From: Aegilops tauschii subsp. strangulata
Lineage: Eukaryota; Streptophyta; Magnoliopsida; Poales; Poaceae
Length of the DNA: 64,000 nucleotides
Reading direction: 5' to 3'
NCBI RefSeq assembly: GCF_002575655.3
Contig: NC_053041.3
Location: 374,711,054 to 374,775,053 of the forward strand
Shown here: piece after piece, positions 51,680 through 63,176 of the stretch
Layout: each line of letters begins with the position of its first letter
Numbering within the stretch: the first letter of the stretch is position 1
Notes under the pieces: model-generated
The model's database searches: none
What the model was told of the DNA's origin: nothing
What the model saw: the letters and a program-made list of their open reading frames with translations, nothing else
Translations under genes and position numbers: made by a program

Positions 51680-54600
51680 CTATTCCTTTTCGGAGTCTGA
51701 AACGTTCCGGAAAGTGTCCCTTATGTATTCCTCCAGGGTTATGGTTTCAATAACATTGGTTTCAACATTTATGGGATTACCTAAGATATAATGTTTGATT
51801 CTTTGACCGTTCACCACCTTCGGATTTGTGCCTTCGAAGTTGTTGATTTTTATGGCACCAGAACGATAGACCTCCTCGATAACGTAGGGGCCTTCCCATT
51901 TAGAGAGAAGTTTTCCTGCAAAAAATCTTAAACGAGAGTTGTCTAGCAGTACATAATCACCTACATTAAACTCACGCTTTTGTATTCTTTTATCATGCCA
52001 TCTTTTAACTTTTTCTTTAAACAACTTGGCATTTTCATAAGCTTGGGTTCTCCATTCATCAAGTGAGCTAATATCAAATAACCTCTTCTCACCGGCAAGT
52101 TTGAAATCATAATTGAGCTCTTTAATAGCCCAATAAGCCTTATGTTCTAGTTCGAGAGGTAAGTGACATGCTTTACCATAAACCATTTTATACGGAGACA
52201 TACCCATAGGATTTTTATATGCAGTTCTATAGGCCCATAATGCATCATTAAGTTTCTTGGACCAATTCTTTCTAGATCTATTGAAAGTCTTTTGCAAAAT
52301 TAATTTGATCTCTCTATTACTCAATTCTACTTGACCACTAGACTCTGGGTGATAAGGAGATGCAATTCTATGATTAACATCATATTTAGCAAGCATTTTA
52401 CGGAAAGCACCATGAATAAAATGTGAACCACCATCAGTCATTAAATATCTAGGGACTCCAAACCTCGGAAAAATAACTTCTTTAAGCATTTTAATAGAAG
52501 TGTTATGATCAGCACTACTAGTTGGAATAGCTTCTACCCACTTAGTAACGTAATCAACAGCAACTAAAATATGTGTGTATCCATTAGAGGCAGGAAAAGG
52601 TCCCATATAATCAAAGCCCCAAACGTCAAATGGTTCAATAACAAGTGAATAATTCATAGGCATTTCTTGACGTCTACTAATATTACCAATTCTTTGACAT
52701 TCATCACAAGACAGGTCAAACTTACAGGCATCCTTGAAGAGAGTAGGCCAATAAAAACCGGATTGCAATACCTTATGTGCAGTTCTATCTCCAGCGTGGT
52801 GTCCTCCATAAGCCTCGGAGTGACACTTGCGTAGGATCTATTCCTGTTCATGCTCAGGTACACAACGTCTAATAACACCATCTACTCCTTCTTTATAAAG
52901 ATGTGGGTCACCCCAAAAGTAATGTCTCAAATCATAGAAAAACTTTTTCTTTTGCTGCTATGTGAAACTAGGTGGTATAAATTTAGCAACGATGTAATTA
53001 GCATAATCAGCATACCACGGAGTAGTACGAGAAGCATTTATGACATCTAATTGCTCATCAGGAAAGCTATCATCAATAGGTAGTGGGTCATCAAGAATAT
53101 TTTCTAACCTAGACAAGTTGTCTGCAACAAGGTTCTCAGCTCCCTTTCTATCAATAATATGCAAGTCAAATTCTTGTAGCAAGAGAACCCATCTAATAAG
53201 TCTAGGTTTAGCATCTTTCTTTTCCATAAGATATTTAATAGCAGCATGATCAGTGTGAATAGTTACTTTAGAATCAACAATATAAGGTTTGAACTTATCA
53301 CAAGCAAATACGGCTGCTAAGAATTCTTTTTCAGTAGTAGCATAATTTCTCTGAGCATTGTCTAGAGTTTTGCTAGCATATTGGATAACATATAAGTTCT
53401 TATCAACTCTTTGCCCTAGAACAGCACCTACAGCATAATCACTAGCATCACACATAATTTCAAAGGGTAAATTCCAATCAGGTGGCTGAACAATAGGTGC
53501 AGAGATCAATGCTTTCTTAAGTATTTCAAATGCTTCTACACAATCATCATCAAAGACAAATGGTATATCTTTTTGTAATAAATTAGTCAGAGGCCGAGAA
53601 ATATTTGAGAAGTCCTTAATGAACCTCCTATAGAAACCAGCGTGACCAAGGGAACTTCTTATACCTTTGATGTCCTTGGGACATGGCATCTTTTCAATAG
53701 CATCAACCTTGGCTTTATCAACCTCAATACCTCTTTCAGAAACTTTATGCCCCAAGACAATACCTTCATTAACCATAAAGTGGCACTTTTCCCAATTCAA
53801 GACAAGGTTAGTTTCTTCACATCTCTACAAAACTCGATCAAGGTTGCTCAAGCAATCATCAAAAGAGGATCCACAGACGGAAAAGTCGCCCATGAAAACC
53901 TCACAAATCTTTTCACAAAAGTCAGAGAATATAGCCATCATGCATCTTTGAAAGGTAGCAGGTGCATTACATAAACCAAAAGGCATACGTCTATAAGCAA
54001 AAGTACCAAAAGGGCAAGTAAAAGTAGTCTTTGATTGACCATTGGCTGACACAGGTATTTGAGAGAAACCAGAATAACCATCTAGAAAGCAAAAATGTGT
54101 ATGTTTGGATAATCTTTCTAGCATTTGATCGATAAAAGGTAAGGGGTAATGATCTTTTTTAGTAGCCTTGTTTAATTTGCGGAAATCAATTACCATCCTA
54201 TAACCTGTAATAATTCTTTGCGGAATCAATTCATCTTTATCATTTGGAACGACGGTAATACCTCCCTTCTTAGGGACACAATGGACAGGACTTACCCACT
54301 GCCTATCAGCAACGGGATAAATTATACCTGCCTCAAGGAGCTTTAGTATTTCTTTTCTTACCACTTCTTTCATCTTAGGATTCAGCCGTCGGTGATGATC
54401 ACGAACTGGTTTGGCATCTTCTTCCAAATTTATTTTATGTTGACATAGAGTGGGACTAATGCCCTTAAGATCATCAAGAGTATATCCAATAGCAGCACGG
54501 TGCTTCTTCAAAGTTTTCAATAATCTTTCTTCTTCATGCTCTGAAAGGTTAGCACTGATAATAACAGGATATATCTTCTTTTCATCAAGATAAGCATATT

Positions 54601-56425
54601 TAAGAGTATCAGGCAATGGTTTAAGCTCAAACACGGGATCACCCTTGGGTGGAGGAGGATCCCCTAGGATTTCAACAGGTAAATTGTGTTTCAGGATGGG
54701 TTCCTGTTTAAAGAATACTTCATCTATTTCCCTTATTTCATTCATAAACATATCATTTTCATGGTCTAGCAAATATTGTTCTAAAGGATCACTAGGAGGT
54801 ACGGCAATGGAAGCAAGACCAATAATTTCATCCTTACTAGGCAATTCTTCTTCACGGTGTTGTCTTTTAAATTTAGAGAAATTAAACTCATGAGACATAT
54901 CACCTAGACCGATAGTAACAACATCCTTTTGGCAGTCTATCTTAGCATTAACGGTGTTCAAGAAGGGTCTACCAAATATAATGGGACAAAAACTATCTTG
55001 TGGGGAACCAAGAACAAGAAAATCAGCAAGATATTTAGTTTTCCCACACAAGACTTCAACATCTCTAACAATTCCCATTGGTGAAATAGTATCTCTATTG
55101 GCAAGTTTAATTATGACATCAATATCTTCTAACTCAGCAGGTGCAATATCATGCTTAATTTCTTTGTATAAGTCAATAGGTATGGCACTAGCACTAGCAC
55201 CCATATCACATAAGCCATGATAACAATGATCTCCTATTTTAACAGAAATAACAGGCATGCCTACCACAGGTCTATGTTTATCTTTAGCACAAGGTTTGGC
55301 AATTCTAGCAGTTCCCTCACAGAAATAAATAACATGCCCATCGATATTATCAGACAAGAGATCTTTAACAATAGCAACATTAGGTTCAACTCTAATTTGC
55401 TTAGGAGGTGTATAAGTTCTAATATTGCTTTTACAGACCACAGTTGAAGCTTTAGCATGATCCTTTATCCTAACAGGGAAAGGTGGTTTCTCAACAAAAG
55501 AAGTAGGAACAATAGGATCATTATAAGTGACAGTCTTTTCTTCAACTTTAATAGGTGCAGCTACTTTTACTTCTATGGGAGGATGATATTTAAACCACTT
55601 CTCCGTGGGGAGATCAACATAAGTAGCAAAAGATTCACAGAAAGAAGCTACTATCTCAGATTCAAGTCCATATTTAGTGCTAAACTTACGGAAAACATCG
55701 ATATCCATAAAAGATTTAACACAATCAAACTTCGGTGTCATACCTGACTTCTTACCTTCGTCGAGATCCCAATCTTCAGAGTTGCGTTTAATTCCATCCA
55801 ATAAATCCCATTTGAATTCAATAGTCTTCATCATAAAAGAACCAACACAAGAAGTATCGAGCATGGTGCGATTGTTATCAGAAAGCCGAGCATAAAAACT
55901 TTGAATAATTATTTCTCTTGAGAGCTCATGATTGGGGCATGAATATAACATTGATTTAAGCCTCCCCCAAGCTTGAGCGATGCTTTCTCCTTTGCGAGGT
56001 CAAAAATTATATATATAATTGCGATCACGATGAACAAGATGCATAGGATAAAATTTCTAATGAAATTCCAATTTCAATCGTTTGTAGTTCCATGATCCCG
56101 TATCATCACATAGCCTATACCATGTCGATGCATCTCCCTTCAAAGATAAAGGGAAAACCTTCCTCTTAATAACATCACTGGGTATACCTGCAAGCTTAAA
56201 TAATCCACAAACTTCATCCACATATATTAGGTGCTCATCAGGATGCTTTGTTTCATCTCCTGCAAAAGGATTAGCTAGCAGTTTTTCAAACATACCCGAA
56301 GGAATCTCAAAGTGGACATTTTCATTTTCATTTTCAGTAGGTTCAGTAGGTCGAGGAGCAACTCTTTGCTCTACTGGTCGGGGTGAAGATACCCCAAACA
56401 AGCCCCTCAGAGGATTACTTTCCAT
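51680..56425 (-). pseudogene. RLG-C gag-pol polyprotein (gag, protease, RT, RNase H, integrase), five in-frame stops
   Basis: All domains lie in a single frame of 1582 codons. Gag: MESNPLRGLFGVSSPRPVEQ, KVFPLSLKGDASTWYRLC. Protease: GLCDMGASASAIPIDLY and IIFGRPFLNT. RT: VIDFRKLNKATKKDHYPLPF, FGTFAYRRMPFGLCNAPATF and VFMGDFSVCG. RNase [19 protein letters not shown]. Integrase: a zinc-binding HHCC region (HKVLQSGFYWPTLF...CDECQRIG), then VDYVTKWVEAIP, LMTDGGSHF and SPYHPESSGQVELSNREIK. RT before RNase H and integrase is the gypsy order. Stops: TAG 56057, TGA near 56001, TAG 53825, TAG 52958, TAG near 52838. The RT box reads FMGD rather than FMDD, a lost catalytic Asp (53885-53896). Confidence 0.93.
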
Positions 56426-56531
56426 AGTAACAAGTGACAGTAAATTTCAGCACACTATATAAATTTCTCCTTACCAAATTCCACCTACCAAAGGCGCTTC
56501 ACTCCCCGGCAACGGCGCCAGAAAAGAGTCT

Positions 56532-58052
56532 TGATGACCCACAAGTATAGGGGATCTATCGTAGTCCTTTCGATAAGTAAGAGTGTCGAACCCAACGAGG
56601 AGCGGAAGGAAATGATAAGCGGTTTTCAGCAAGGTATTCTCTGCAAGCACTGAAATAATAGGTAACAGATAGTTTTGTGATAAGATATTTTGTAACGAGC
56701 AACAAATAACAAAAGTAAATAAAGTGCAGCAAGGTGGCCCAATCCTTTTTGTAGCAAAGGACAAGCCTGAAAAAACTCTTATATAAAGAAAAGCGCTCCC
56801 GAGGACACATGGGAATTATCGTCAAGCTAGTTTTCATCACGTTCATATGATTCGCGTTCGGTACTTTGATAATTTGATATGTGGGTGGACCGGTGCTTGG
56901 GTGCTGTTCTTACTTGAACAAGCATCCCACTTATGATTAACCTCTATTGCAAGCATCCGCAACTACAACAAAAGTATTAAGGTAAACCTAACCATAGCAT
57001 GAAACATATGGATCCAAATCAGCCCCTTACGAAGCAACGCATAAACTACGGTTTAAGCTTCTGTCACTCTAGCAACCCATCATCTACTTATTACTTCCCA
57101 ATGCCTTCCTCTAGGCCCAAATAATGGTGAAGTGTCATGTAGTCGACGTTCACATAACACCACTAGAGGATAGACAACATACATCTCATCAAAATATCGA
57201 ACGAATACCAAATTCACATGACTACTAATAGCAAGACTTCTCCCATGTCCTCAGGAACAAACGTAACTACTCACCAAGCATATTCATGTTCATAATCAGA
57301 GGGGTATTAATATGCATATAGGATCTGAACATATGATCTTCCACCAAATAAACCAACTAGCATCAACTACAAGGAGTAATCAACACTGCTAGCAACCTAC
57401 AAGTACCAATCCCGGACTTGGAGACAAGAATTGGATACAAGAGATGAACTAGGGTTTGATAGGAGATGGTGCTGGTGAAGATGTTGATGGAGATTGCCCT
57501 CTCCCGATGAGAGGAGCGTTGGTGATGACGATGGCGATGATTTCCCCCTCCCGGAGGGAAGTGTCCCCGGCAGAACAGCTCTGCCGGAGCCCTAGATTGG
57601 TTCCGCCAAGGTTCCGCCTCGTGGCGGCGGAGTCTCGTCCCGAAAGCTTGCTTATGATTTTTTCCTGGACGAAAGACTTCATATAGCAGAAGATGGCCAT
57701 CGGAGGACCAACAGGGGGCCCACGAGGCAGGGGGCGCGCCCCGGGGGGTAGGGCGCGCCCCCCACCCTCGTGGACAGGTGGTGGCCCCTCTGACGTATTT
57801 CTTCTGCTCAGTATTTTTTATTATTTCCAAAAATAACTTTCGTGGAGTTTCAGGACTTTTGGAGTTGTGCAGAATAGGTCTCTAATATTTGCTCCTTTTC
57901 CAGCCCAGAATTCCAGCTGCCGGCATTCTCCCTCCTTCTGTAAACCTTGTAAAATAAGAGAGAATAGGCATAAGTATTGTGACATAACATGTAATAACAG
58001 CCCATAATACAATAAATATCGATATAAAAGCATGAGCAAAATGGACGTATCA
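56532..58052 (-). repeat. RLG-C 5' LTR
   Basis: 1521 bp, TGATACGTCCATTTTGCTC (minus strand, from 58052) to GTGGGTCATCA at 56532. The primer-binding site follows after AGACTCTTTTC. Confidence 0.92.
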
Positions 58053-58057
58053 CTGGT

Positions 58058-58871
58058 GCAGTTGTGTAATGGGGTAGCTGAGTGCTGAAGCTATATCATG
58101 TTGTACTCTAATGTATTTCTATTGTGAAATCCTGCTTCCTTAATATGGAAATGAAATATATTATGTGCTTAATATGAATGTCAATTAGATTAATAAATAG
58201 ATTATTAATAATAGGGCAATTAGCCTGCTAATGACGAATTAGCCTGCTAATTGGGTTTTGCTATTGCAAATGGTTATTGAGAAAATACCGTGGGCGATGA
58301 CCTCAGGCAACGCACACAGTTTCTAGGAATAAACCGTGTTGGTTCAACGAACAATCACACACGACCTTCTCTTGAAAACTGTTTGCGTTAGGCCACCTTG
58401 CGCAAACGTTTACCACATAAAAACTATGTGTGATGGACAACCTTTGCCACACAGTTTCTTCTACGCACCGTGTGTGATGCATTCAATAACTCAAACGATA
58501 AAATTGTTAATATCGTGTGTGATGTACCAGCGAACGGAAACATTTTCCTTGGAGCGACTATATGGGATGTATATACGAACGGAAACGTTTAGCGAGGACT
58601 GACTGTGTGGGATGTACTTACAACCAGAAATGATTCCGCCTGTATAATTGTATTTTTTTAGCAATACTATACGTATATCCGTATTTGATCGCTCACCGGT
58701 CGCATACGACCTAATTTTGCCGAGCGTGTGTGCCAGGAGGGCATATCCCCGACGGTTTCTGGGTCGTGTGGGAAGGACCCCCCTATCACCCACACTCACT
58801 TGGCGACGGTTCCAAATGCCATCGTGAAAAGGGGTTAAAAACCGTTTGTATAGCACCTCGTTGTACCAGTG
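58058..58871 (+). repeat. CACTA B right subterminal region and terminus
   Basis: The first ~200 bp are AT-rich 3' flank of the B3-like gene. From about 58260 motifs such as CGTGGGCGATGACC, CTATGTGTGATGG, CGTGTGTGATGCA, CGTGTGTGATGTACC and CTGTGTGGGATGTA alternate with AAACGTTT or ACACAGTTTCT. The terminal 130 bp match CACTA A and end TTGTACCAGTG. Distance from the B3 stop to the terminus, without RLG-C, is about 860 bp, against 826 bp in CACTA A. Confidence 0.85.
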
Positions 58872-58874
58872 AGG

Positions 58875-61257
58875 TGTGAGTTTATTCAAATCAAGTCTTC
58901 TATATAAAGAGAAAGGCATAACACCAACACCAGCTCCTAAATCACATAAAGCAGTTTTCACATAATTTCTTTTGATGGAGCAAGGTATGGTTGGTATTCC
59001 CGGATCTCCAAGTTTTTTAGGTACTCCACCCTTAAAAGTATAATTATCAAGCACGGTGGAGATTTCAGCTTCCGGTATTTTTCTCTTATTGGTGATGATG
59101 TCTTTCATGTATTTTGCATAAGGAGGCATTTTTAAGATATCAGTCAAGCGAGTACGCAAAAATACTGGCCTCATCATTTCAGCAAACCGTTCAAATTCTT
59201 CATCATCTTTCTTCTTAGTTGATTTATGTGGAAAGGGCATAGGTTTTTGAACCCATGGTTCTCTTTCCTTACCGTGTTTTCTAGCAACAAAGTCTCTTTT
59301 GTCATATTTTTTATTCTTGGGTTGTGGGTTATCAAGATCAACAGCTGGTTCTATTTCAACATCATTATCTGGTTCTCTATTATTTTTCGAGTATCTTCAT
59401 GAACCTCATCATTATCTTTTTCATTGTCAGAAGGTGAGTTTCACTACCTGAACGAGTTTCAGCATCAGAAATAGAGACTTCATTATCATTATCAGGAGGT
59501 TTTCTACTTCAGGTTCACTAGAGGCGTGCAAAGTCCAATCGTTTTTCTTCTTCTTTTTCTTTTTAGAAGGACTAGGTGCATCAGTGTTAACTCTTTGAGA
59601 GTCTTGTTCAATTCTTTTTGGGTGTCCCTCCGGATAAAGTGGTTCCTGAGTCATTCTTCCCCCTCTAGTCATTACTCTAACAACATGATCATTGATATTA
59701 TTATTCATTTCATCGAGCAACTCTCTTTGAGATTTAGCAACTTGTTCTAATTGAGTTTGAACCATAGAGGCATGCTTTCCTACACGTCTAACATCATTTG
59801 AGATTCTAAATAAAAAGTCACTCAAGCGAGCAATCATATTAGAATTGTATTTCAATTGTTTCATAACATTTGCATTGAAGTGATCTTGCTTTCTAATGTA
59901 ATTATCAAACCCATATAAGCATTGACTAGGATGTTTATTATAAGGAATATCACCTTCATCAAACTTTAGTAAGGAATTTACCTATACCACCTTAGGTGGT
60001 GGTGGTGGTGTTTAAAGCCCATGTATTTCTTCGATAGGTGGTAAATTTTTAACATCCTCTACTTTAATACTTTTTTTCCTTCATAGATTTCTTTGCCTCT
60101 TGCATCTCTTCAGGACAAAGATATAAGATACCCCTCTTCTTCGGAGTAGGTTTAAATGGTAATTCAGGAAGGATCCAATCATCATAATTTTTCAATATGT
60201 TATTCAATAATTCTTCAACTTGTCAATAGTTCGTTCCCTGAAAACACAACCAGCACAACTTTCTAGGAAATCCCTAGAAGTATCGTTTAGTCCATTATAG
60301 AAGATATCAAGTATTTCATTTTTCTTAAAAGGATGATCAGGCAAAGCATTAAGCAATTGGAGAAGCCTCCCCAAGCTTGTGGTCTTCTTTAATTTGCGCA
60401 AACTTAAATATTTCCTGTAAGGCAGCTTGTTTCTTATGAGCAGGAAAATATTTCTCAAAGAAGTAATAAATCATATCTTGGGGACTACGCACACAACCAG
60501 GAGCAAGAGTGTTATACCAAGTCTTAGCATGACCCTTTAATGAGAACGGAAATAATTTGAGAATATAATAATAGTGAATCTTCTCATCATGAGCAAAAAG
60601 GGTGGCTATGTCATTCAACTTAGTAAGATGTGCCACAACAGTTTCAGTTTCATAACCATGGAAAGGATCAGATTCAACCAAAGTAATTAACGCTGGGTCA
60701 ACAGAGAATTCATAATCCTTATCATCAACAAAGATAGGTGAAGTAGCAAACTTAGCATCACATTTCATTATAGCATTCAAAGATTTTTCTTTCAATTTGC
60801 ATAACAATTTCTTAAGATCATCTCTATCATTGCAAGCAAGAAAGTCTCTAGTTGTCTCCTCATCCATAACATAACCTTCTGGTATCTTAGGCAATTCATA
60901 TCTAGGAGAACTAGTTCTAATAGGTGTTTCAAGATTTTCAGTTTCAAGCTCTTCATCAGTTTCAACAATTCCAGTTTCACCACTCTCAAAAGCTTTAGTT
61001 CTAGCAAGTTGTTCATCAAGAAATTCACCTAGTGGCACATTTTCATCAAGCAGGGTACTAGCATCATCATAAATATCATTCATAGCAAAAGTAGCATCAT
61101 CAATAACTTGTGACATATTAGGATTAATAGCATGTGGTGGTGTTGCAAGTTTACTTATAACAGAAGGTGAATCAAGTGCAGAGCTAGATGGCAGTTCCTT
61201 ACCTCCCCTCGTCTTAGAGGAAAAAATCTTAGTCTTAACATGCTTCAGATTCTTCAT
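58875..61257 (-). pseudogene. Gypsy G2 gag-protease N-terminal part, several frameshifts
   Basis: It starts MKNLKHVKTKIFSSKTRGGK at 61257 and is colinear with G1: LPKIPEGYVMDEETTRDFLA, LFPFSLKGHAKTWYNTL, KYFPAHKKQAALQEIFKFA. Relative to G1 it lacks about nine bases near 60378, losing the frame. There are further small indels near 60225, 59510, 59443 and 59385. The protease active site reads LCDLGAGVGVMPFSLY. The coding continues into 26868 across CACTA B. Confidence 0.85.
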
Positions 61258-61303
61258 AGTGATAATTTCATAATAATCCCAAGTGACTCAAGAAATATAG
61301 CTA

Positions 61304-61321
61304 TGCTTCCTGGCAACGGCG
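61304..61321 (-). promoter_or_regulatory. Primer-binding site of gypsy G2
   Basis: Minus-strand TGGCGCCGTTGCCAGGAA lies between the LTR end (61336) and gag, a well preserved version of the site mutated in G1. Confidence 0.75.
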
Positions 61322-61335
61322 CCAGAAAAAGGTCT

Positions 61336-62109
61336 TGATAACCCACAAGTATAGGGGATCGCAACAGTTTTCGAGGGTAGAGTATTCGACCCAAATTTAT
61401 TGATTCGACACAAGGGGTGCCAAATAATATTTGCAAGTATTAGCAGCTGAGTTGTCAATTCAACCACACCTGGAGATTAATTATCTGCAGCAAAGTGATC
61501 AGTAGCAAAGTAGTATGATAGTTTTGATGATAGTAGTAGCAACAGCAACAGTGATAGCAATGATTTTGTAGCAAGTGCAATAGTAATAGTAGCAGTAGTA
61601 ACTTAGTAGAAACAATATAAGAGAAATTCGTAGGCATTGGATCGGTGAATTCGTTGGATTATATTCATCATATAACATTCATAAACTAGGGTGATACGGC
61701 ACTAGCTCTATTTCATAAATATAATGTAGGCATGCATTCCGTAAATAGTCATACGTGCTTATGGAAAGAACTTGCATGACATCTTTTGTCCTACCCTCCC
61801 GTGGCAGCGGGGTCCTATTGGAAACTAAGGGATATTAAGGCCTCCTTTTAATAGAGAACCGAAACAAAGCATTAACACATGGTGAATACATGAACTCCTC
61901 AAACTACGGTCATCACCGGGAAGTGTCCCGACTTCTATCACTCCGGGTTTGCTAGATCATAACGCGTAGCAAGTGACAATAACTTGCAAGATCGGATCTA
62001 CCACATAGATATAATGGTCATAACATAAACATTTCAGATCTGAAATCATGGCACTCGGGACCAAAGTGACAAGCATTAAGCATGGCAAAGTCATAGCAAC
62101 ATCAATCTC
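61336..62109 (-). mobile_element. Gypsy G2 5' LTR, part (interrupted)
   Basis: Colinear with 11503-12275 of the G1/G2 shared LTR (for example GATAACCCACAAGTATAGGG, GCATTAAGCATGGCAAAGTC). It is cut at 62109 (CATCAATCTC) by the LTR that starts TGTCGGCGTCC. Confidence 0.85.
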
Positions 62110-63176
62110 TGTCGGCGTCCTGGGGACGGGGGTCCCTAGACTTGCCTGCCTGCGGCCCATGGCGTGGCTCCACCAGTGGACCTGTACGGCCCATCTTCGT
62201 CAGCAAACATTCAAGACCCTCGCGAGGGGCCAAGCCTCGCGAGGGGTACCATGCAAGACCTCCTCGGGGGCGGCCTCACTAGGCTGGCTCGCGCGGGGCG
62301 GAGAGATCAAGGCGAGGGGCACCTTGCGAGGTTCCTGTGACGCAAGCCATGAAGACCGAGGTCAGGCGGGCGCCAGAGCGCGTAGTGTACTCATTTCCTC
62401 TTTGGTGCTAAAGAGGCAAGCGCAGGCGAGGAGTCCCGAGGCATCAGGCAAAGGTTTCCATATCGCTGCAACAAGACCATAACCAGCAGGATGGCAGGAC
62501 GGAGGTCACCATGGAGCCCCGGACGGTGTCACCACCAGAGCCTTTGGCAGACGAAGACCGCCTTTATTCAGGATAACTTGTACTGGTTGTCTCCCTTCAA
62601 ATTTGGTCGTTATTGGATCCCTTCCCGCCTACATTTGGGAAGACGACCAGGGCCTCTATAAATAGGACTAACCACCACAGTAGGAGGCAACTGATCTTGG
62701 ATCATTCAGATCATCCTCAACCACACAAGCTCACCGAGCTCAAGAACACCTCTCCTCAGGAGGCTGTTCTTCCCTTGTACTTTTTCATCCTCAGCCCAAG
62801 AGGCATTCCACCACACCACACTAGAGTAGGGTATTACACCACATCGGTGGCCCGAACCAGTATAAACCCTGTGTCCTTTGTTCTGCGAGTTCGATGTGCT
62901 TAGCCTTGGGATCTTGGGAAGTGGGCGAGCTAGGGAAGAGAGAGATCTTCGTGCGCACCCCAGTGTTCGAACCTCGAGGGTTTTGCCGGAACCCAAAATC
63001 TGACATTTGGCGCGCCAGGTAGGGGGTGCACCGAAGCTTTCCTTCCATCGATCCACGCTCCACCACCATCATGCCTTGCCCCATGGCCGGCATTGCTCCT
63101 CCGGCTGGGATGACAGACGCCCACGATGGAGCCAGGGGGCTCAGAGCCTTTGTCCTCGCCTTGCGACGGGTACAGT
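62110..63176 (+). mobile_element. RLG-D: gypsy 5' LTR, primer-binding site and start of gag
   Basis: LTR from TGTCGGCGTCCTGGGGACG to CCCAAAATCTGACA (63005), 896 bp, with CTCTATAAATAGGAC (TATA near 62655). TTTGGCGCGCCAGGTAGGGG immediately follows, a site typical of Tat-like grass gypsy elements. A gag-like start, MPCPMAGIAPPAGMTDAHDG, lies at about 63072 but is cut at 63176 by another LTR. Confidence 0.75.

Larger units (their letters stand above)
47812..58052 (-). mobile_element. RLG-C, near-complete gypsy retrotransposon, target duplication CTGGT
   Basis: On the minus strand: 5' LTR 58052-56532, primer-binding site TGGCGCCGTTGCCGGGGA (about 56503-56520), gag-pol 56425-51680, accessory ORF 51352-50900, polypurine tract AAGCTTGGGGGAGT and 3' LTR 49333-47812. 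CTGGT flanks both sides (47807-47811, 58053-58057). The outermost base of the left LTR is mutated (AGATGACCC instead of TGATGACCC on the plus strand). It inserted 50 bp after the stop of the B3-like gene. Confidence 0.92.
26872..58871 (+). mobile_element. CACTA transposon B, 32 kb with nested insertions, target duplication AGG
   Basis: The left end is CACTACTGCAGG (26872). The right end is the reverse complement of CACTGGTACAACG (58871). AGG flanks both ends (26869-26871, 58872-58874). Deleting the element and one AGG recreates AGTAGGTGTG.GTTTATTC, which is intact in G1 near 9045. Subterminal repeats of the AAACG..GTGTGCGATG type fill both ends. Three later LTR insertions account for about 21 kb, leaving a native element of about 11 kb. 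It carries an exonuclease pseudogene (-), an Ala/Arg ORF (+), a Pro/Ala-rich ORF (-), a 500-bp tandem array, an Ala-rich ORF (+) and a B3-like gene (+). No TnpD/TNP2-like transposase is recognisable, so it is a non-autonomous gene-carrying CACTA. Confidence 0.9.

Noticed and set aside
58491..58869. Minus-strand coding continuation of gag-protease past 58875
   Set aside because: The open frame runs on by chance into the CACTA right end; homology to G1 stops exactly at the CACTA boundary.
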